A program made the translations under genes and the position numbers. A DNA stretch of 64,000 bases, taken from positions 1,302,001 through 1,366,000 of the forward strand of contig CP021223.1 in the NCBI GenBank assembly GCA_003999685.1, in the 5' to 3' direction. Origin of the DNA: Taiwanofungus camphoratus (taxonomy: Eukaryota > Basidiomycota > Agaricomycetes > Polyporales > Taiwanofungaceae). Below, in pieces: positions 37,452 to 49,845 of the stretch (positions within the stretch are counted from its first letter, which is position 1; every line of letters begins with the position of its first letter). Below the pieces are notes generated by a model. The model was not told the DNA's origin and ran no database searches. It was given only the letters and a program-made list of their open reading frames with translations.

Positions 37452-40400
37452 GTTATCCAGGAGAGCGCTGTTCATAGGCCTGGGCCCACCACTCCGCAAC
37501 GTCAAGGCGAACGAGTAGATTTAGTAGATTGCCGGTCACTCCTTCAATCTGGGCAAGCCGAGCCGTCAACGTCTGCAGCCGAACGTCATCTACAATTGAA
37601 AGGGAGGATCCAAAGCCTTTGTCCACCAGTGCTCTGAGTACTTTGATCTAGCACAACATATCAGATCAATATCTTCATCATTGTAAAGTACTGAAAGACC
37701 TACCAAGGTCATCACCTTGTCCCGAAACTTATTCCATTGATCCTCCAGGAGCGGAGCAGCTTGATATTCCTCCAGGCGGCCCCTCTTGAGGTCTCCGACA
37801 AGGATGCCAAATTCTAGAACCAGTTCTAGACATCCACGCAGCAGATTGCCCACAGCTTTCTGACCTGAGCGCAAAAGACATGCGCTCAAGATGTCGTCAA
37901 GTACCTTGGAGTGGCACTCAGCAAGGAAGAACACATCTGCAAACATTGAGCGGGAGGTAGCGGAAGCCGAACCATGCTCAGGCACAAGCTTCGACAAGAA
38001 AGCATCGAAGTTGCCTCCGATGGCAGTGTCGTATACATAACAAGACAAAGATGAGACGAAGCTATGCGCAACGAACCGAAAGTGTAGAAGTAGTTTATTC
38101 GACGACGATAATGTAGGAAACAGTGGTTCTGACGGCTTTCGCGTCATACGGAAGACAGCTCCCATAATGCTTTCCACTAGCAAATGTTTTCAGAACAGAC
38201 TCTAAACACAGCGAATGTCTTTACCTCTCATGAGCCGTATATTGAATGCAAACACCCGGTGATATTTGGAGAGGATGACAGGAGTGACTAATATGTCGAG
38301 CGGTCTCGGGGGCTTGTAATCCATGTATAAAAAGTCTAGCGCCCTGCGCCGATGCTGTTATTGGAACATTGTAGGCAGTGGAGGCGAAAACTTACTCAAT
38401 CGCTAGAGTACAATATTATCGATCATGTTCCAACGTAAGACAAAGCTGAACATACACAGTGGATCGAGCCATTTCTCCTTTCCTGTACCCGAAGGCAAGT
38501 CTCGTAACACAAATCCTAGCCTATGCTCTGCCTCCTCCAGTATCCGCTCCTGACCCTCGAGAGTCCAGAATTCGTCATGTCTTTCTGGAGACCGTATGCT
38601 CTTTAAGGAGTCGACGATGGCTGTGCGCAACTGGAAAGCTAGATCCGCACCGCCCGGCGGCCAACTCCCGCCTTCTGTCAATGACGGTGATAGACCCACG
38701 ACCCATCTACCACTAGATTCACCAGACTTTGAACGCTGTCCATTTCTTGTGCTCGAATGGGAGTTCAACGCCGCAAATGATCTAGTTCCCGCTCGAGCTG
38801 ATTCAAAATCACCTGAATCGGAGAACAGTGCATATTTTAAACGCCATTTGAACGAGTGTGATGTCAAAAGGAGGTAAGATCGAAGGAGTGTGAGATGTGC
38901 ACGTAAGTTGAGGTGTGTGGAAGGGGACAGAAAGAGAGACACTAAAGCGCTGGAGAGCGAATCGATGTGTCGGACGAGAGGGGAAAGTATGAGGCTCGTG
39001 AGGTGTGATAATGTCGGCGTCAATAGGGGCAAAGAGGATGGGAATTCCCTTACGAACGCTTGCAAATCAGAAATAGCACTATGATTTAGAAGAGGACCGG
39101 ATGAAGCTGCCTGCGCAGCTTTTGATCCTGGAGCCAGGTCGAAGACACCAAAGTGTTTTAACTCTGCCCTGTAAAGTCGCTGCTGTCGCGTCGAGGCAAT
39201 TTCTTCTGCATCAACAGGAATACGCATCTGTTCTCCTATGTTGGATTTCAGAGAGGTGGTGTTGTCGTCGTTCCAGGCAGCTTCGATCTCGTCAACTGTC
39301 CATATCCATTTGATTTGCCGACGGGAAAGCTGGCTATTGAGCAACGGATGATCAGGCCGAGCCGAAAGGAGAAGTTGTAATGATCGCCGCGCCCGCACAA
39401 TTGCATCAGTAACATAGGGCTCGAAGAAGCAGGGAAAGGAATTGTCTGTTACATCATCCTCATCTAACACAGCATTCTGATCCTCCTCGTCTTCTTCATC
39501 TAGTAGCCCTGACTCCTGATGACCATCCACGGTGCGTCGAGATTGAATAGCATCAAGGGGAGAAACGCCATTTAGAGTGTATCCTACTGAATGGCAAACC
39601 TGGCGGAAGTAATCTCGAGAAATCATGGTGAGGATGTACGCGAATAGCGCGTTCACTATCCTAGGCGATCGCCGCTCTAGGTGTCCATTCAGGCTTTGAT
39701 AGATGTTTGTGAGCAGCTGAGAAGCAGAAGAGGGGATCTTAGCGTAAGCTGTAGGGGTGACATGTTGCTCCTGATCTAGACCATCAATTATGTTGATTGG
39801 CAATGACCAAGACACAGCTTACCCTGTGACACAAAGCAGCGAATGCCTGGAGTACTTCTTCTAGCTCAGCATAATGCAGCCATGAAGCAGCTAATGCGGC
39901 GGTATCTCCCGGTAGGATTTCAGGATCTGGAGTCATCGAACTGGGTAAGGCGACGGCCACTTGGCGCAGAAACGCCAAGATGGACGATAGAGCATGCATG
40001 AAAGCATGATGAACGGGCTCGGTTCGGCTATGGCTATGTTACACTCGCGGTCACAAAGTATGCTGCGTTCAAGGAATAGAGAAACATGCCTTTTACGGTG
40101 GTTGACGACGAGTGTGTCTAGGCGTCGCATGAGAGTACCAATCGTGAGAAAGCGATGGACAAAGCTAATTGTATCATCAGAGTGATGCTACAGGGCACCT
40201 CAATGAAACACTAACCTAGAACACACCACTTCGTCCTTTCCCGTGATGACCATGGCACCTTTCTTGCCTTCTTCAATGCCTCTTAAGACAAACATCTCAG
40301 ATCGGGGGTCCCAGATGTGAAAGGGAGAAGATATTCCACTAAGAGTTATCCGCAACGAGTGAAACAATTCTTGCGGAGTGACATATACTAACTGCAAAGA

Positions 40401-40956
40401 CGGATCTCGCAATGATGGTCGAACGCTGTCGATTGTTTAGCAATACCACTGGAAACGCCGCGTGCATGCTCACTAATAACGCGCTGAAGCGAAGACCTGA
40501 TCAGTTTGTTGAGACAAAAATGCTGAAGGTGATACTCGGGCGTTTAAAGAAGAACGAAGCCGATCCCAAGACATTAAGCAACTCTGAAAGCAGAGGTTTG
40601 TCACAATTGGACCGTAGGGCCAAGCATATTTTTCTTACTGATTCTGCAGCCTTCTGAGTCGCAACGTAATCCCATAGATTCCCTTGCATTATATGCGAGT
40701 TCTCCACTGCAAGTTGGAGGTCGTTTGTAATTACTTCAAGTTCAATTGGGAGACGATCGGTGAGGATAGGGTACTTTCGACCGTGATTCAACAAGTAAAG
40801 AGTATCCATGATGGGATTTTGAGGTTTGTCTGCTAAGCGCGGTACGAAAAACGTAGGGCGAATGTCTGGGAGAGTGTCCAAAGCCATGTTTGGATCCTCT
40901 GCAGCAGGCAAAGGAAAAAACGACAGCGCCGTGATCTTTTCCAAAGAATTCGTCAT
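37452..40956 (-). CDS. Gamma-tubulin complex component (Spc97/Spc98/GCP family, perhaps GCP5/6 type)
   Basis: A subunit of the gamma-tubulin complex that nucleates microtubules. Start chosen at MTNSLEKITALSFFPLP (CAT 40954-40956; in-frame ATG at 40980 is an alternative). GRIP1-like part: VYVTPQELFHSLRITLSGIS, RFLTIGTLMRRLDTLVVNHR. GRIP2-like part: NALFAYILTMISRDYFRQVC, LDAIVRAR-like helices, FKWRLKYALFS, FAFNIRLMRVESIMGAVFRM, LHFRFVAHSFVSSLSCYVYD, TAIGGNFDAFLSKLV, VFFLAECHSKVLDDILSACL, LVLEFGILVGDL. It ends AYEQRSPG at 37452. Acidic and Ser-rich inserts around 39400-39560 and 38700-38800 argue against a plain GCP2/3 and suggest the GCP4-6 group; this subtype call is weak. The promoter is shared with DBF4. 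Confidence 0.82.
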
Positions 40957-41393
40957 CCTGCGGAATTGCCAACCAGACAACTACGATGGAGAAAATTGCA
41001 TTAATGTAGCTGGAAATGACGCGAAGTGATTTTGAATTACTTGTTTCCACAGTCCAGTTGACGCAGTAAGATAGTAAGTACATACATAGTACGAGCATTG
41101 CGGTCTTTCTGGGTCGGCGGCGCGTTCTGTCACGCGTGACTTGCGCACCTGTCAAAATGGGGACAACGTGACAGACGCGACCACGAGAGGATCACACGAG
41201 CGCGTTTGTTTATTTGGCTTGATGAACCGGATAATAGCCTGTCACGCGTTCGTTCTCCTTGCCATTCAACACAACTCGACAAGCCTGTGGTCCTTCACCG
41301 ACGGCTTGTCGGATTTCTTGTATATCGTATCGTCAACGAAGACAGCCTTCATCGCAACGGGTTTGTTTTACCTGTGCGCTACCCATCATACTC
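40957..41393. promoter_or_regulatory. Divergent promoter of GCP gene and DBF4
   Basis: 437 bp between start codons. It carries the perfect palindrome GTCACGCGTGAC at 41129-41140 and a second ACGCGT at 41244-41249 within GTCACGCGTT. Both are MCB-like. A shared G1/S promoter for a microtubule nucleator and the Cdc7 activator is plausible but inferred. Confidence 0.5.
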
Positions 41394-43446
41394 ATGGCTG
41401 CCGTCGCCCGGAACCCACTGTCCATGCGACCCCAAACACAATTCCAGTCTACGACTCCTTCGCCGTTTCAAGCAACTGCCAGGAGGCTCTCTTCCGCGAA
41501 GCGTGCTCGGTCTCCAGAACCAGCGGTCGATGTCGACGTCTCCCAAAGTTCTAAGCGGTTCAAGCCGGTAGCCGAATCTCCTGCTCCAAATGCCCACCGC
41601 TCCTCCCGAGAGGAAGTCAGGAAGGATAGGGAACGTTTGCGAGAGAGACGGGAGCAAGATTTCAGAATCAAGTATACGCGTGCATTTCCAAACTGGGTCT
41701 TCTACTTCGACCTGGACACTTTCAACTCAGACATTGCAGCTATGAGGGATCGACTAGTATCAAGAGTGATGCAGATGGGGGCCGTACGTATTTCACGCTT
41801 CTTGATCTCTGTAGTGACGCTGAGTAAGAGACTATTCGTTGTCCTCCATCTCCGTCGTCTAGCACGTCGATGACTTCTTTTCTAAGGATATCACACACCT
41901 GATCACTCTGCAGGGTGAGGAAGCGAACAAGGAGAACATATCTCAACCTGTTCAATCTGCGAAAGCTACTACTTCACTGGGTAGCCCAATCAGGCTGAGG
42001 GGCCGGTAAGTTATAATCTACGCGATGCATGTGGCGTACTCATGTATATTGTCAAGGGCTGCCAATGATGCGCCAGGCGCTGCTTCCGAGAATCTTGTGA
42101 AGAAAGCGCTTGCATTTGATATCAAAGTTTGGAGCTTCGCCAAGCTCGAGAATATCCTTGACCGATGTCGTGCTCCAGCACCTCGCTTGACTGTAGGATC
42201 TACGAAGAATGCTCCTGTCGCCCGCGCCCCCGCAGCTGGGTCTAAGGAGCGCTCCCTTACGCGTTTGCTTGAGACAGAACGTTTGTATGGCACCACCGAG
42301 CGTGACCCTACCCAACGACGACATGGCTACACGTATTTCTCAAAAAATACGTATTTTGTGCTTGTTGAGGACATGCGGCAGGAACTGGCTACCATCGCTG
42401 CTCTGGAATACCCGATCACAAAAGGTCGAGATGGCAGGGACAAGGGCACGTGGCCAGTGCTGTATTGTCATCCAAGAGCGAGAGGCCCATTCATTCCGTA
42501 CGACGACAGGGAGGAGAGAAGGCGCGACAAGGCTGATAGGCTCGATCGTGAGAGGGAGCGAGAAATGTTGCGGAGAAAGGCTAGGATGAAGGAAGAAGAA
42601 CGAAGATGGAGAACTCTGCAAGCTCACCTGCAGGCCAAGCAGCATGACCTGCGGCGATCCGTCTCAATGAACAACCTGCAGCGCCGTGCGACATATCCTG
42701 ACCCTGGTCTAGAAGGTTATGTTGATTTGGACGCGGACACGGGCGAAGTGGAGTCTGCGAACTGCTCCGGATACCTTGCGTCCGGAGCATACATGGCTGC
42801 GTCGGGCAACAGCGTCGGGGTCACATCGACCACAGGCACGACATCCGCTGCAGGAAATGGCTTCCGCAATCTACAACTGCCCACGGCCCTCAAGGGACGG
42901 TTGCAGCAGCAAGTCGTGACATCACGTAAGATTGTTCCCGTGGCAGGAGACAAGGAGAACAAGATGGGGCCACCACCTACAATCCCCCACAAGCCCAACG
43001 TCCTGAAGAAGAGCCGCAGTACGAATACTCTGAAATTGCCTGAACGGGAAGAAGGGCAAAAACCTGGGTACTGTGAGAGCTGCAGGGTGAAGTTCGAGGA
43101 CTTCGAAGAGGTAATTCTACTTTCTTTGACGCTCGTCTGTATCATTGACTGGCTCCTTATTTATGCTGCATTTTGTCTCTTACAGCACATTGAGGGTCGC
43201 CGACACCAAAAGTTCGCCATGGACGACTCCAATTTCGCCCAATTAGACGAGGTACTCTCTCGGGTAAGACGCCGTACTCTGCAGGAGGTTGAGGCAGAGA
43301 AGAGGAGTTGGGCATCGAGGTTCGATTCCGGCTATCAAGGAGAGGAGCAATTCGACGACGAAGACGCAACGATGCTGCCGATGCCCGACCCGACATTCGA
43401 GGACGATGTTCGATGGGACGACTGGGTTGACGCGGACGGAATGTGA
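41394..43446 (+). CDS. DBF4: Dbf4/Dfp1-type regulatory subunit of Cdc7 kinase
   Basis: Activates Cdc7 to fire replication origins. Start MAAVARNPLSMRP, with a disordered head. BRCT-like motif N: NWVFYFDLDTFNSDIAAMRD, then after an intron HVDDFFSKDITHLITLQGEE, and VKKALAFDIKVWSFAKLENI. Motif M region: TWPVLYCHPRARGPFIPYDD. Motif C zinc finger: PGYCESCRVKFEDFEE joined across an intron (about 43110-43185) to HIEGRRHQKFA, giving the Cx2C...Hx5H pattern that defines Dbf4 proteins. KEN motifs occur at ANKENISQ and GDKENKM. A charged coiled-coil insert (DREREREMLRRKARMKEEER) lies between motifs M and C. Three introns. The acidic tail ends DDWVDADGM. Confidence 0.93.
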
Positions 43447-43851
43447 CGTAAGTTATGAGTATCCTATCCAGGACTGTGACGCTGCACCGCATACCTCCAT
43501 CTGTTCCTGTTCTTTTACTGTCTGTCACATCAAGAACTCGGATTGCTCATCGCATACATGTTCGTCTCTCAATACTGCATCATATGGTCCGCACATGCAT
43601 GTTTGTCCATCTTGTTTTACATTGTATCATACCACACACCACGACATGTCAAATCCACACTTATACCTAATACAATTGCATATCATGTTTAGTTCAATCA
43701 AGGTACCCTTCACGTTTCCCTCGCTCTAGTTTCTTGTTGAGATGTATTACATGGTATGTCAACAAGTACAAGCGAGGTGTGAGCATCGAAGAAGGATGAA
43801 GTACATTGGGGATCGTCGGTACGTGGTCACGGGTATCGTATAGATGAGGGA
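43447..43851. other. Convergent 3' intergenic
   Basis: It holds the 3' UTRs of DBF4 (+) and the secreted protein gene (-). Nothing else seen. Confidence 0.4.
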
Positions 43852-44932
43852 CTAGTAATGCCTTTCTCTTTTAGCAGTGACTGTCAGGATTGTCACGATG
43901 CCATCCACAGCGATGCCTGTTGCAGGGACGTGAGCGTGAGCACAAATTACCTGTTTATTCGCAAACTGCTCATACCATGATTCACGCCCTCGCTGCCCGC
44001 CGGCAACAAACCGGAGATATTCTGTGCCGTCGTAGTGTATTGGACGCCACCAAAGCTGGTCGTTCCAATCGCAGCCTGAACAAGGAGATTGCTACGGAAT
44101 GATTGCAATAAACTAGTTGGCACAATGGCGATTCAGAATCAACATGGACTCACCGCCCAATGTTATAGCCGTCCGGAACAATGTCATGTTCTTCTGTCAG
44201 AGGTTCCTCCTTCGAAACGCTGCCATCGCATGGGATGTAGGGAAAATCAACGACAAAGTATATCATGAAGGATATACTCACGCCAAGAATAGAGCACCAC
44301 TGTCGGCATCCGATCCATTCTGAATGAAAACCCTGCGTACGTTTAAATTTAGCACCACATTTGTGAGCTAGAACGCGACGCTCTTCGTGTACCTGAAGTG
44401 ATTGCCACCGATGAGAGTTTCGAGACAGGTGCCATCACTGGCATCGTCATAGTCCTGGCGCAGCTCAATTGTCTGGTTCACCCAGCCATTGCCGTCGCCG
44501 AGGTTGGCACTCTGAGGAGCTCCAAGGTGAATGTCGAAGCATTCTTCCGAGCTGTGAGAACACGAAGCGTGGTGATAAGAATAAAAATAGACGCCGATGG
44601 CAGACACGCTGGAAGTGTCAAGAGCGCACGCACAATCCAATGGCGCGGGCAAAGTTGATCACACCGTTCTCGTTCAGCACGGTCGATGAGCTGAGGCCTG
44701 AGATAATGACCTGCCGGATGTCAGCCGATATCACCAAGGAGACCGCTGAGAGCAGAGGCACACTGACGTTGAGAGGTTCCCCGTAGCCGTCCCCAGCGTT
44801 ATCGAGCATGGAACCGCCGCCATTGTAAGGGTCGTAATAAGGAACCGCGCTCTTCATGTCCGAGTTCATGACCAGGCCGCCCAGGACAGAGCGGGCAAGA
44901 AAGGCGGCGCCAATGAGTGGGAGGGTATACAT
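43852..44932 (-). CDS. Predicted secreted protein, uncharacterised
   Basis: I recognise no named domain. The start MYTLPLIGAAFLARSVLGGL (CAT 44930-44932) reads as a signal peptide. The mature part is read through several short introns: NSDMKSAVPYYDPYNGGGSM, LDNAGDGYGEPLNV, VIISGLSSSTVLNENGVINF, CLGIHLGAPQSANLGDGNGW, VNQTIELRQDYDDASDGTC, LETLIGGNHFR, QNGSDADSGALFLA, PDGYNIG, NLLVQAAIGTTSFGG and NHGIAVDGIVTILTVTAKR. About 235 residues, with an N-glycosylation site (NQT) and a few Cys. It looks like a conserved extracellular protein of mushroom-forming fungi; function unknown. Confidence 0.7.
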
Positions 44933-46827
44933 AGTGCTTGGAAACGGGCTCGAGGGGAAGAGGGTTGAGGCCCAAAGAACTGGGAATGCAGCAGGAATCC
45001 ATGGTAGTATTTATGCGATATCTAGCAGGGAAGCGATCGGTAGAACTCGATTCTACCAGAGTCGGATGTATCTGGAAGGCGAAGAAAGAACATCAGAGGA
45101 TGTTTTCGGTGGATTTGAATACGAGAGGGTCCCGAGGAGTAGCACGTTTGTAGGAACGCACGGGAAAAGGACGGTGTACTTATCCTTGAGCGGCTATGTG
45201 GGATGATTTGAGAGAAGAGACAACTGCCGGATATGGATAGTTGTGGCGAGGCGGGGACGCGTCAATCTCAGATACGCGGCCTGCCCACGTGGCGGCTCGT
45301 CTTGCTCTCCTCCCAAAGAGTCTGACCGCCGCATTAACCGCCTTCATTATCGTCCACCGCTCGCCGTTTAATGCACGTTCGCTGGCATTCCTCGGACACG
45401 TGCATAATGTCTCTATGGATGGTCCTGGTCTTACCATCGCCGAGACCGGAGGCCCTTGATCCTCTCACTGCACCTGTTTGGTGGTCCCTGGCGTTTCTGC
45501 CCACCAACATGTATTTCAACGGCCAGCACTTTGAGCTCTTCATCTCCGTGTTGCCAACCATGTTATACGTGGGACGATGCGTGCACGTTGCGAAGAGCAT
45601 TTGTTACCATTAATGCCGTACTTCTAAGGTCATGGGAGCAATTCTAAGTTTAGTGTGTTCTCAGTTCAATTCAATGCAGGAAAGAAGAAATGCGTGCCAC
45701 ATGATGCATGAATGCTTCAGCGAAGCTGTCTGGATGCTCCCTCTGGGCTATTTTGATGAGAACTGCCAGTGGCAAGGTACGCTGGGATATGTCACGCGGA
45801 GCCCAATCAAGAAGGATGAACCTTGTCTGGACAATACACTTATACAGCGCGCCGCTTTGCTGCGTTCGATATCCTACAAGTCGCGTAGTTGGATAGTGGC
45901 AGATGCTATATGCGCTGAGAAGGAGAAGACGAACGTCCTCTGGAAGAGCTGCTGGATCACGGCATACTGGATGTGGCTGAGACGCCTTCCGTAATTACCA
46001 TTGATCACACTCGTGATACGAGAGAATTGGGGTTGATAGCCAAATGGCAAGTGGGATAGAAGTCTGCAAAGATGGCGCTATCGGGTCAGCTGGAGCGACT
46101 GTTCGCCCTCGAGATGTGGATATCTGACTGTGTTTTCGAGCTACAAGGACTGCTTTCTTGGTGTCGAGTGGCAACGAGGTGGGCAGTTGCTGGATATGGC
46201 AACTAGGAATCATGTCGGACATCTCCGGGATCCCTTCTAACAGGTTACGTGGATCAAACAAAGTTGGCAAATGATCACAAAGGTTCACGCCGTCTGTTTG
46301 AAGATGCCCACAACGGGCAGTTTCCGCAGACCTCGAGTGCAAAAGCGCATAATGTACAGTGAAAGAACATGTATGTCCGCTTGCACACCCGCAAGAAAGG
46401 GTCTTTGGCTGGTCGATCACAATGCGAGGCGCAGTAAATTTGAAAGCGCATGTTATAAATCAGTGTGACTGTCACGCTTCTTAGTAGGTTCGAATTCACG
46501 TTTGGCCAAATTTGGTTTCTTGTCTACAATCCCACACGAGGTCGACCCGCACATTCAAGCTTTGTCGACCGTCGTGCAAGAACAAATATTAACTCTTCAT
46601 CCACGTCCTTACCTCTCAGAGAGCATTTCGTGTCCGTCTCTCATTTTCTTCCATCACCACCATCTCCCGGATCTTCGTTGTATCTTATCTTATTCCGGCG
46701 TCTGAGCCTGGACGTAACACCACCGCCTGCCCTCGCACCACATCCTCGCTGTCTGTTGAGACCGCAATCCACATTGCGGTGTCCTTCCAAGCATTTCAAG
46801 ATATTCGGGATTTTTCCTACAGCGTCT
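44933..46827. other. Divergent intergenic, 1.9 kb
   Basis: It lies between the secreted-protein gene (-) and the zinc-cluster regulator (+). Frames up to 140 codons exist on both strands (45632-45994 plus, 45995-46420 minus) but resemble nothing I know. C-rich and T-rich pyrimidine stretches at 46600-46760 probably mark the regulator's promoter and 5' UTR. No gene called. Confidence 0.4.
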
Positions 46828-48468
46828 ATGGCGGATTCACCTGACGGAACAGAGTCGGTGGCCGACTCGGGCGATGATGCTCAACTCACTATTCGGATTC
46901 CCAACCCCAAGGCTTTCATGGCCCGTCAATCACAATGGAAAGGTCGGAGAGGAAAGCCGCGGTGTGACCATTGTCGTCTGAACAACTTGAAGGTTAGTCA
47001 ATCCTTGTCTGCTACGACGGTGAGTCCTGAATTCAGCCAAGTGCGACCGAGTCCTCCCAACTTGCAACCACTGTGCTTGGCCGAATGGAAGAGAATGTAA
47101 GTATACGCCCTTGCCAACACCTGCTCACCGTGGCATACCTCGTTGTGATCGGTGTCGACTGAAGAATCTCAAAGTAAGTTTTAAACGCCAACAATTCAAC
47201 GACTTTCTGAATTTTACTTGATAACCAGTGCGATCGAAATCTGCCGGTATGCAATCATTGTGCAGAAGACAAAGAGCCCGACTGCAATTACACCCCGAAA
47301 AAGAGACACAAAGTTCCTTCGGACCATGCAGGAACTCGAGATAGGCCTGTTGCACCATATGCAGCGAAGACTGCGTCTTTCCTTGTCTCTGACATGCCTT
47401 CGCAGGGTGGTGGACAGGGCTCTCCGGAAGGTGGCACCACCAGTGGATCCTCAGGCAATCATGTCTTCGAGAGTGAACTACGAACAGAACCCCAGATCAA
47501 GCAATATATTCCTCCTCACTCGCCACTCTTGCCCATGGACGAAGAGGACATGCAGGATTCGGAGGTGGCCGTTCAGCAAGTAGGTGCGGATGGCTCCGTC
47601 ACGTGGGTCCGCAAAGTCGTGCTATCGTCTCTAGCTCCGAAGCACGCATCTGGCAGCCAAAACACTCCGTCGTCGTATAATCGCCCTTTTCTCCTCGACC
47701 AAGGGATGATCGTGACCACACCGCATATTGACCCGTGGACACACCCGGCGTTCGCGCCTCTGCCTGAGGTGATCATCCAGACCCTGCGCTCTGTGAATGC
47801 TATAGAGATGCCGTCTCGACATGCGTTTGACGAGGCTCTCATCCGCTTCGTGGGCGGGCTCTCTACGGAACTTCGGGAGACTGCAACGTTCATTCTGGAT
47901 GCGTATGCTGACATCGCGCACGCGGTGTCGGAAGGCCTCATATCAGAGCTGTCTCCTCGGTTGCAAATGTGGGCGACTTGCCACCATGCACGTTCCGGCT
48001 CGCGGAAGCACCATCTGATTTTGCTCCCCCGAGATGCTTATTATAACATGAACCGGGCCGACGAAGAGAAATTCCGGGCAAATTATGTTGTCCTGACTGA
48101 CGGGGAGGGAGAACTCACCAGCACAGACCAATTTTTGGAGAACAACCTGACTCCTCTGGAAGCGACGGCGGTTTTCGAACGCGTTCCTGTTCAAAGTCAA
48201 ATATATGATATTTTGGTTTACACACATAGGAATCATGGATCATCGTCTACCATGCTTTTCGAAGCCAGGCGAATTGGTATTGTGAGTACGCTCTTTGGTT
48301 AGGCCTGGCCTTTACTGATTCCTCTCGTCCTAGGCTACTATCACTTGGCCCATGGTGGAGATATTCATCCGGCTTTGCCCGCTCTGCAAGTTGCGCTCGA
48401 AAAGCACACCTCGCGTCCCCCCTGAACAAGATTCGGCGTCATTCCGACCCCCAATATCGAAACGTTGA
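46828..48468 (+). CDS. Regulator with two tandem Zn2Cys6 binuclear clusters
   Basis: A fungal zinc-cluster protein. Exon 1 (46828-46992) ends in the first half-cluster, CDHCRLNNLK. Exon 2 (47042-47173) supplies CDRVLPTCNHC...C to finish it, then a linker TPLPTPAHRGIPR and a second half-cluster CDRCRLKNLK. Exon 3 from 47229 completes the second (CDRNLPVCNHC...C) and ends in the basic TPKKRHK. Cys positions are 46, 49, 56, 63, 66, 74 and 90, 93, 100, 107, 110, 118: twice the Cx2Cx6Cx6Cx2Cx7C pattern. Both introns fall just before the third Cys. The rest is a Ser/Pro-rich stretch and a C-terminal globular part (SGSRKHHLILLPRDAYYNM, NYVVLTDGEGELTSTDQFLE, YDILVYTHRNHGSS). The last intron (48282-48333) leads to ATITWPMVEIFI. 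No standard fungal regulatory middle domain is evident. Confidence 0.85.
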
Positions 48469-49845
48469 CTTTGCTCGCTTTCTTACTCCACAAGTTTATA
48501 GCGTACTCACACTAAGGCACTCCTAGTCTCACATAGCTCCGGGTACTAACATGTGCATTTATCTGCTTGGATAGGGATCTCTTGTATCATTGTTATCTAC
48601 GTGCTTTGACTACACCATTGTACATTACCTATATCTATCACGAGTCCGAAATGGGTATGATATGAGATGATATCGTGGTTCAGTTCCTAAACTTTGCGAA
48701 GGTATATCAATGTCTTCGTGCGTCCACCTGCGAAAGGCGCCAACGAAACCGGCCGGCTCAGATCATGATGTCAATTAGGGCTGGTCCTTTGCTATCGCCG
48801 ACCTCACGTTGTAAACTGCTCGGATCCTCAGTCGTTGTGTGCATTCCTGTCATGCAATAGCTCTTGTCCATAGGTACACGGCGTTTAGACGCCTGAAAAA
48901 GCAAACGAGTATACCTGCACAAATGTGTTTCTCTGGTAGAATGTATATCCAATCATTTAATGTATCGTAGGAATGTCACATTGGCTCCCAGCAACTGATG
49001 GCATAGGACGTGCCTATATCACAAAGTGTCATGGATGGATGGGGCTCAAGTGTAGTGCATGGTTACCACCATCTGCAACATGAAGCATGAGGCCGCGTCT
49101 AGTACTAGATGCACAGATTGATGCCTCAAAATGGAAATTCAGACCTGCGAGCAGTAAGTCGTGACCTATATCAGAATACTGGATTATAACCGAGCGATAA
49201 CCGGAGTTTATAGCGGACCAGTTCGCACTTTGGACGGTAGAGTTGCATGGGATCACGACATGTTAGAGTCAGGACCGCCTGCGGAATGAGCGGTTGTTGG
49301 CAAGTTGTTGCTATCATTTCGCACCAAATGAATGACCCGGTTGCCTAACGTTCTTCACACTGAACGCAAAAACGTCGACTGCCTTATTAGGAGGTGACCA
49401 GATCCTTCTGCCCGTCCAGTCACGCTTCCAGTATTACGTGCAACCATGGCTTTTACAAAATCTGAGACATGTCTCGATCGCTTCACGTACATAATATGTA
49501 TGTGTGCATTTAGTCTAGCGTCAGCGTCCTGATAAATTGGAAATCAGAATTTTATTTTACTAGCTGCACCCATACGCGTAGTTAAGGATGAGGCGAGTCT
49601 GTGACTGAGTCTGGAAATTTTGAAAGCTTGACGCTCAACCATTTTGAGGGATATACACAAAGATATACAGCTACGATAGCTCATCGATACACACTCATGT
49701 AAGTAGTACTTAGTTACTGTTGAATTTTGTCGGCAAAATCCGATCGTGAGGGTTAGCGAAACAGTACTTCCGCCCTCTGAAAAAATGAACTCGACGCCTA
49801 GGAAGACTACGTTTGCGGTCTACGCGAGCTCTCCTCCATCTCCGG
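48469..49845. other. Convergent 3' intergenic, 1.4 kb
   Basis: It lies between the 3' ends of the zinc-cluster gene (+) and the SAM decarboxylase gene (-). AT-rich, with only short open frames. No gene or repeat recognised. Confidence 0.4.

Noticed and set aside
46470-46500. AGGTTCGAATTC, resembling the T-loop of a tRNA
   Set aside because: No acceptor stem, D-arm or anticodon arm can be formed with the 70 bases upstream.
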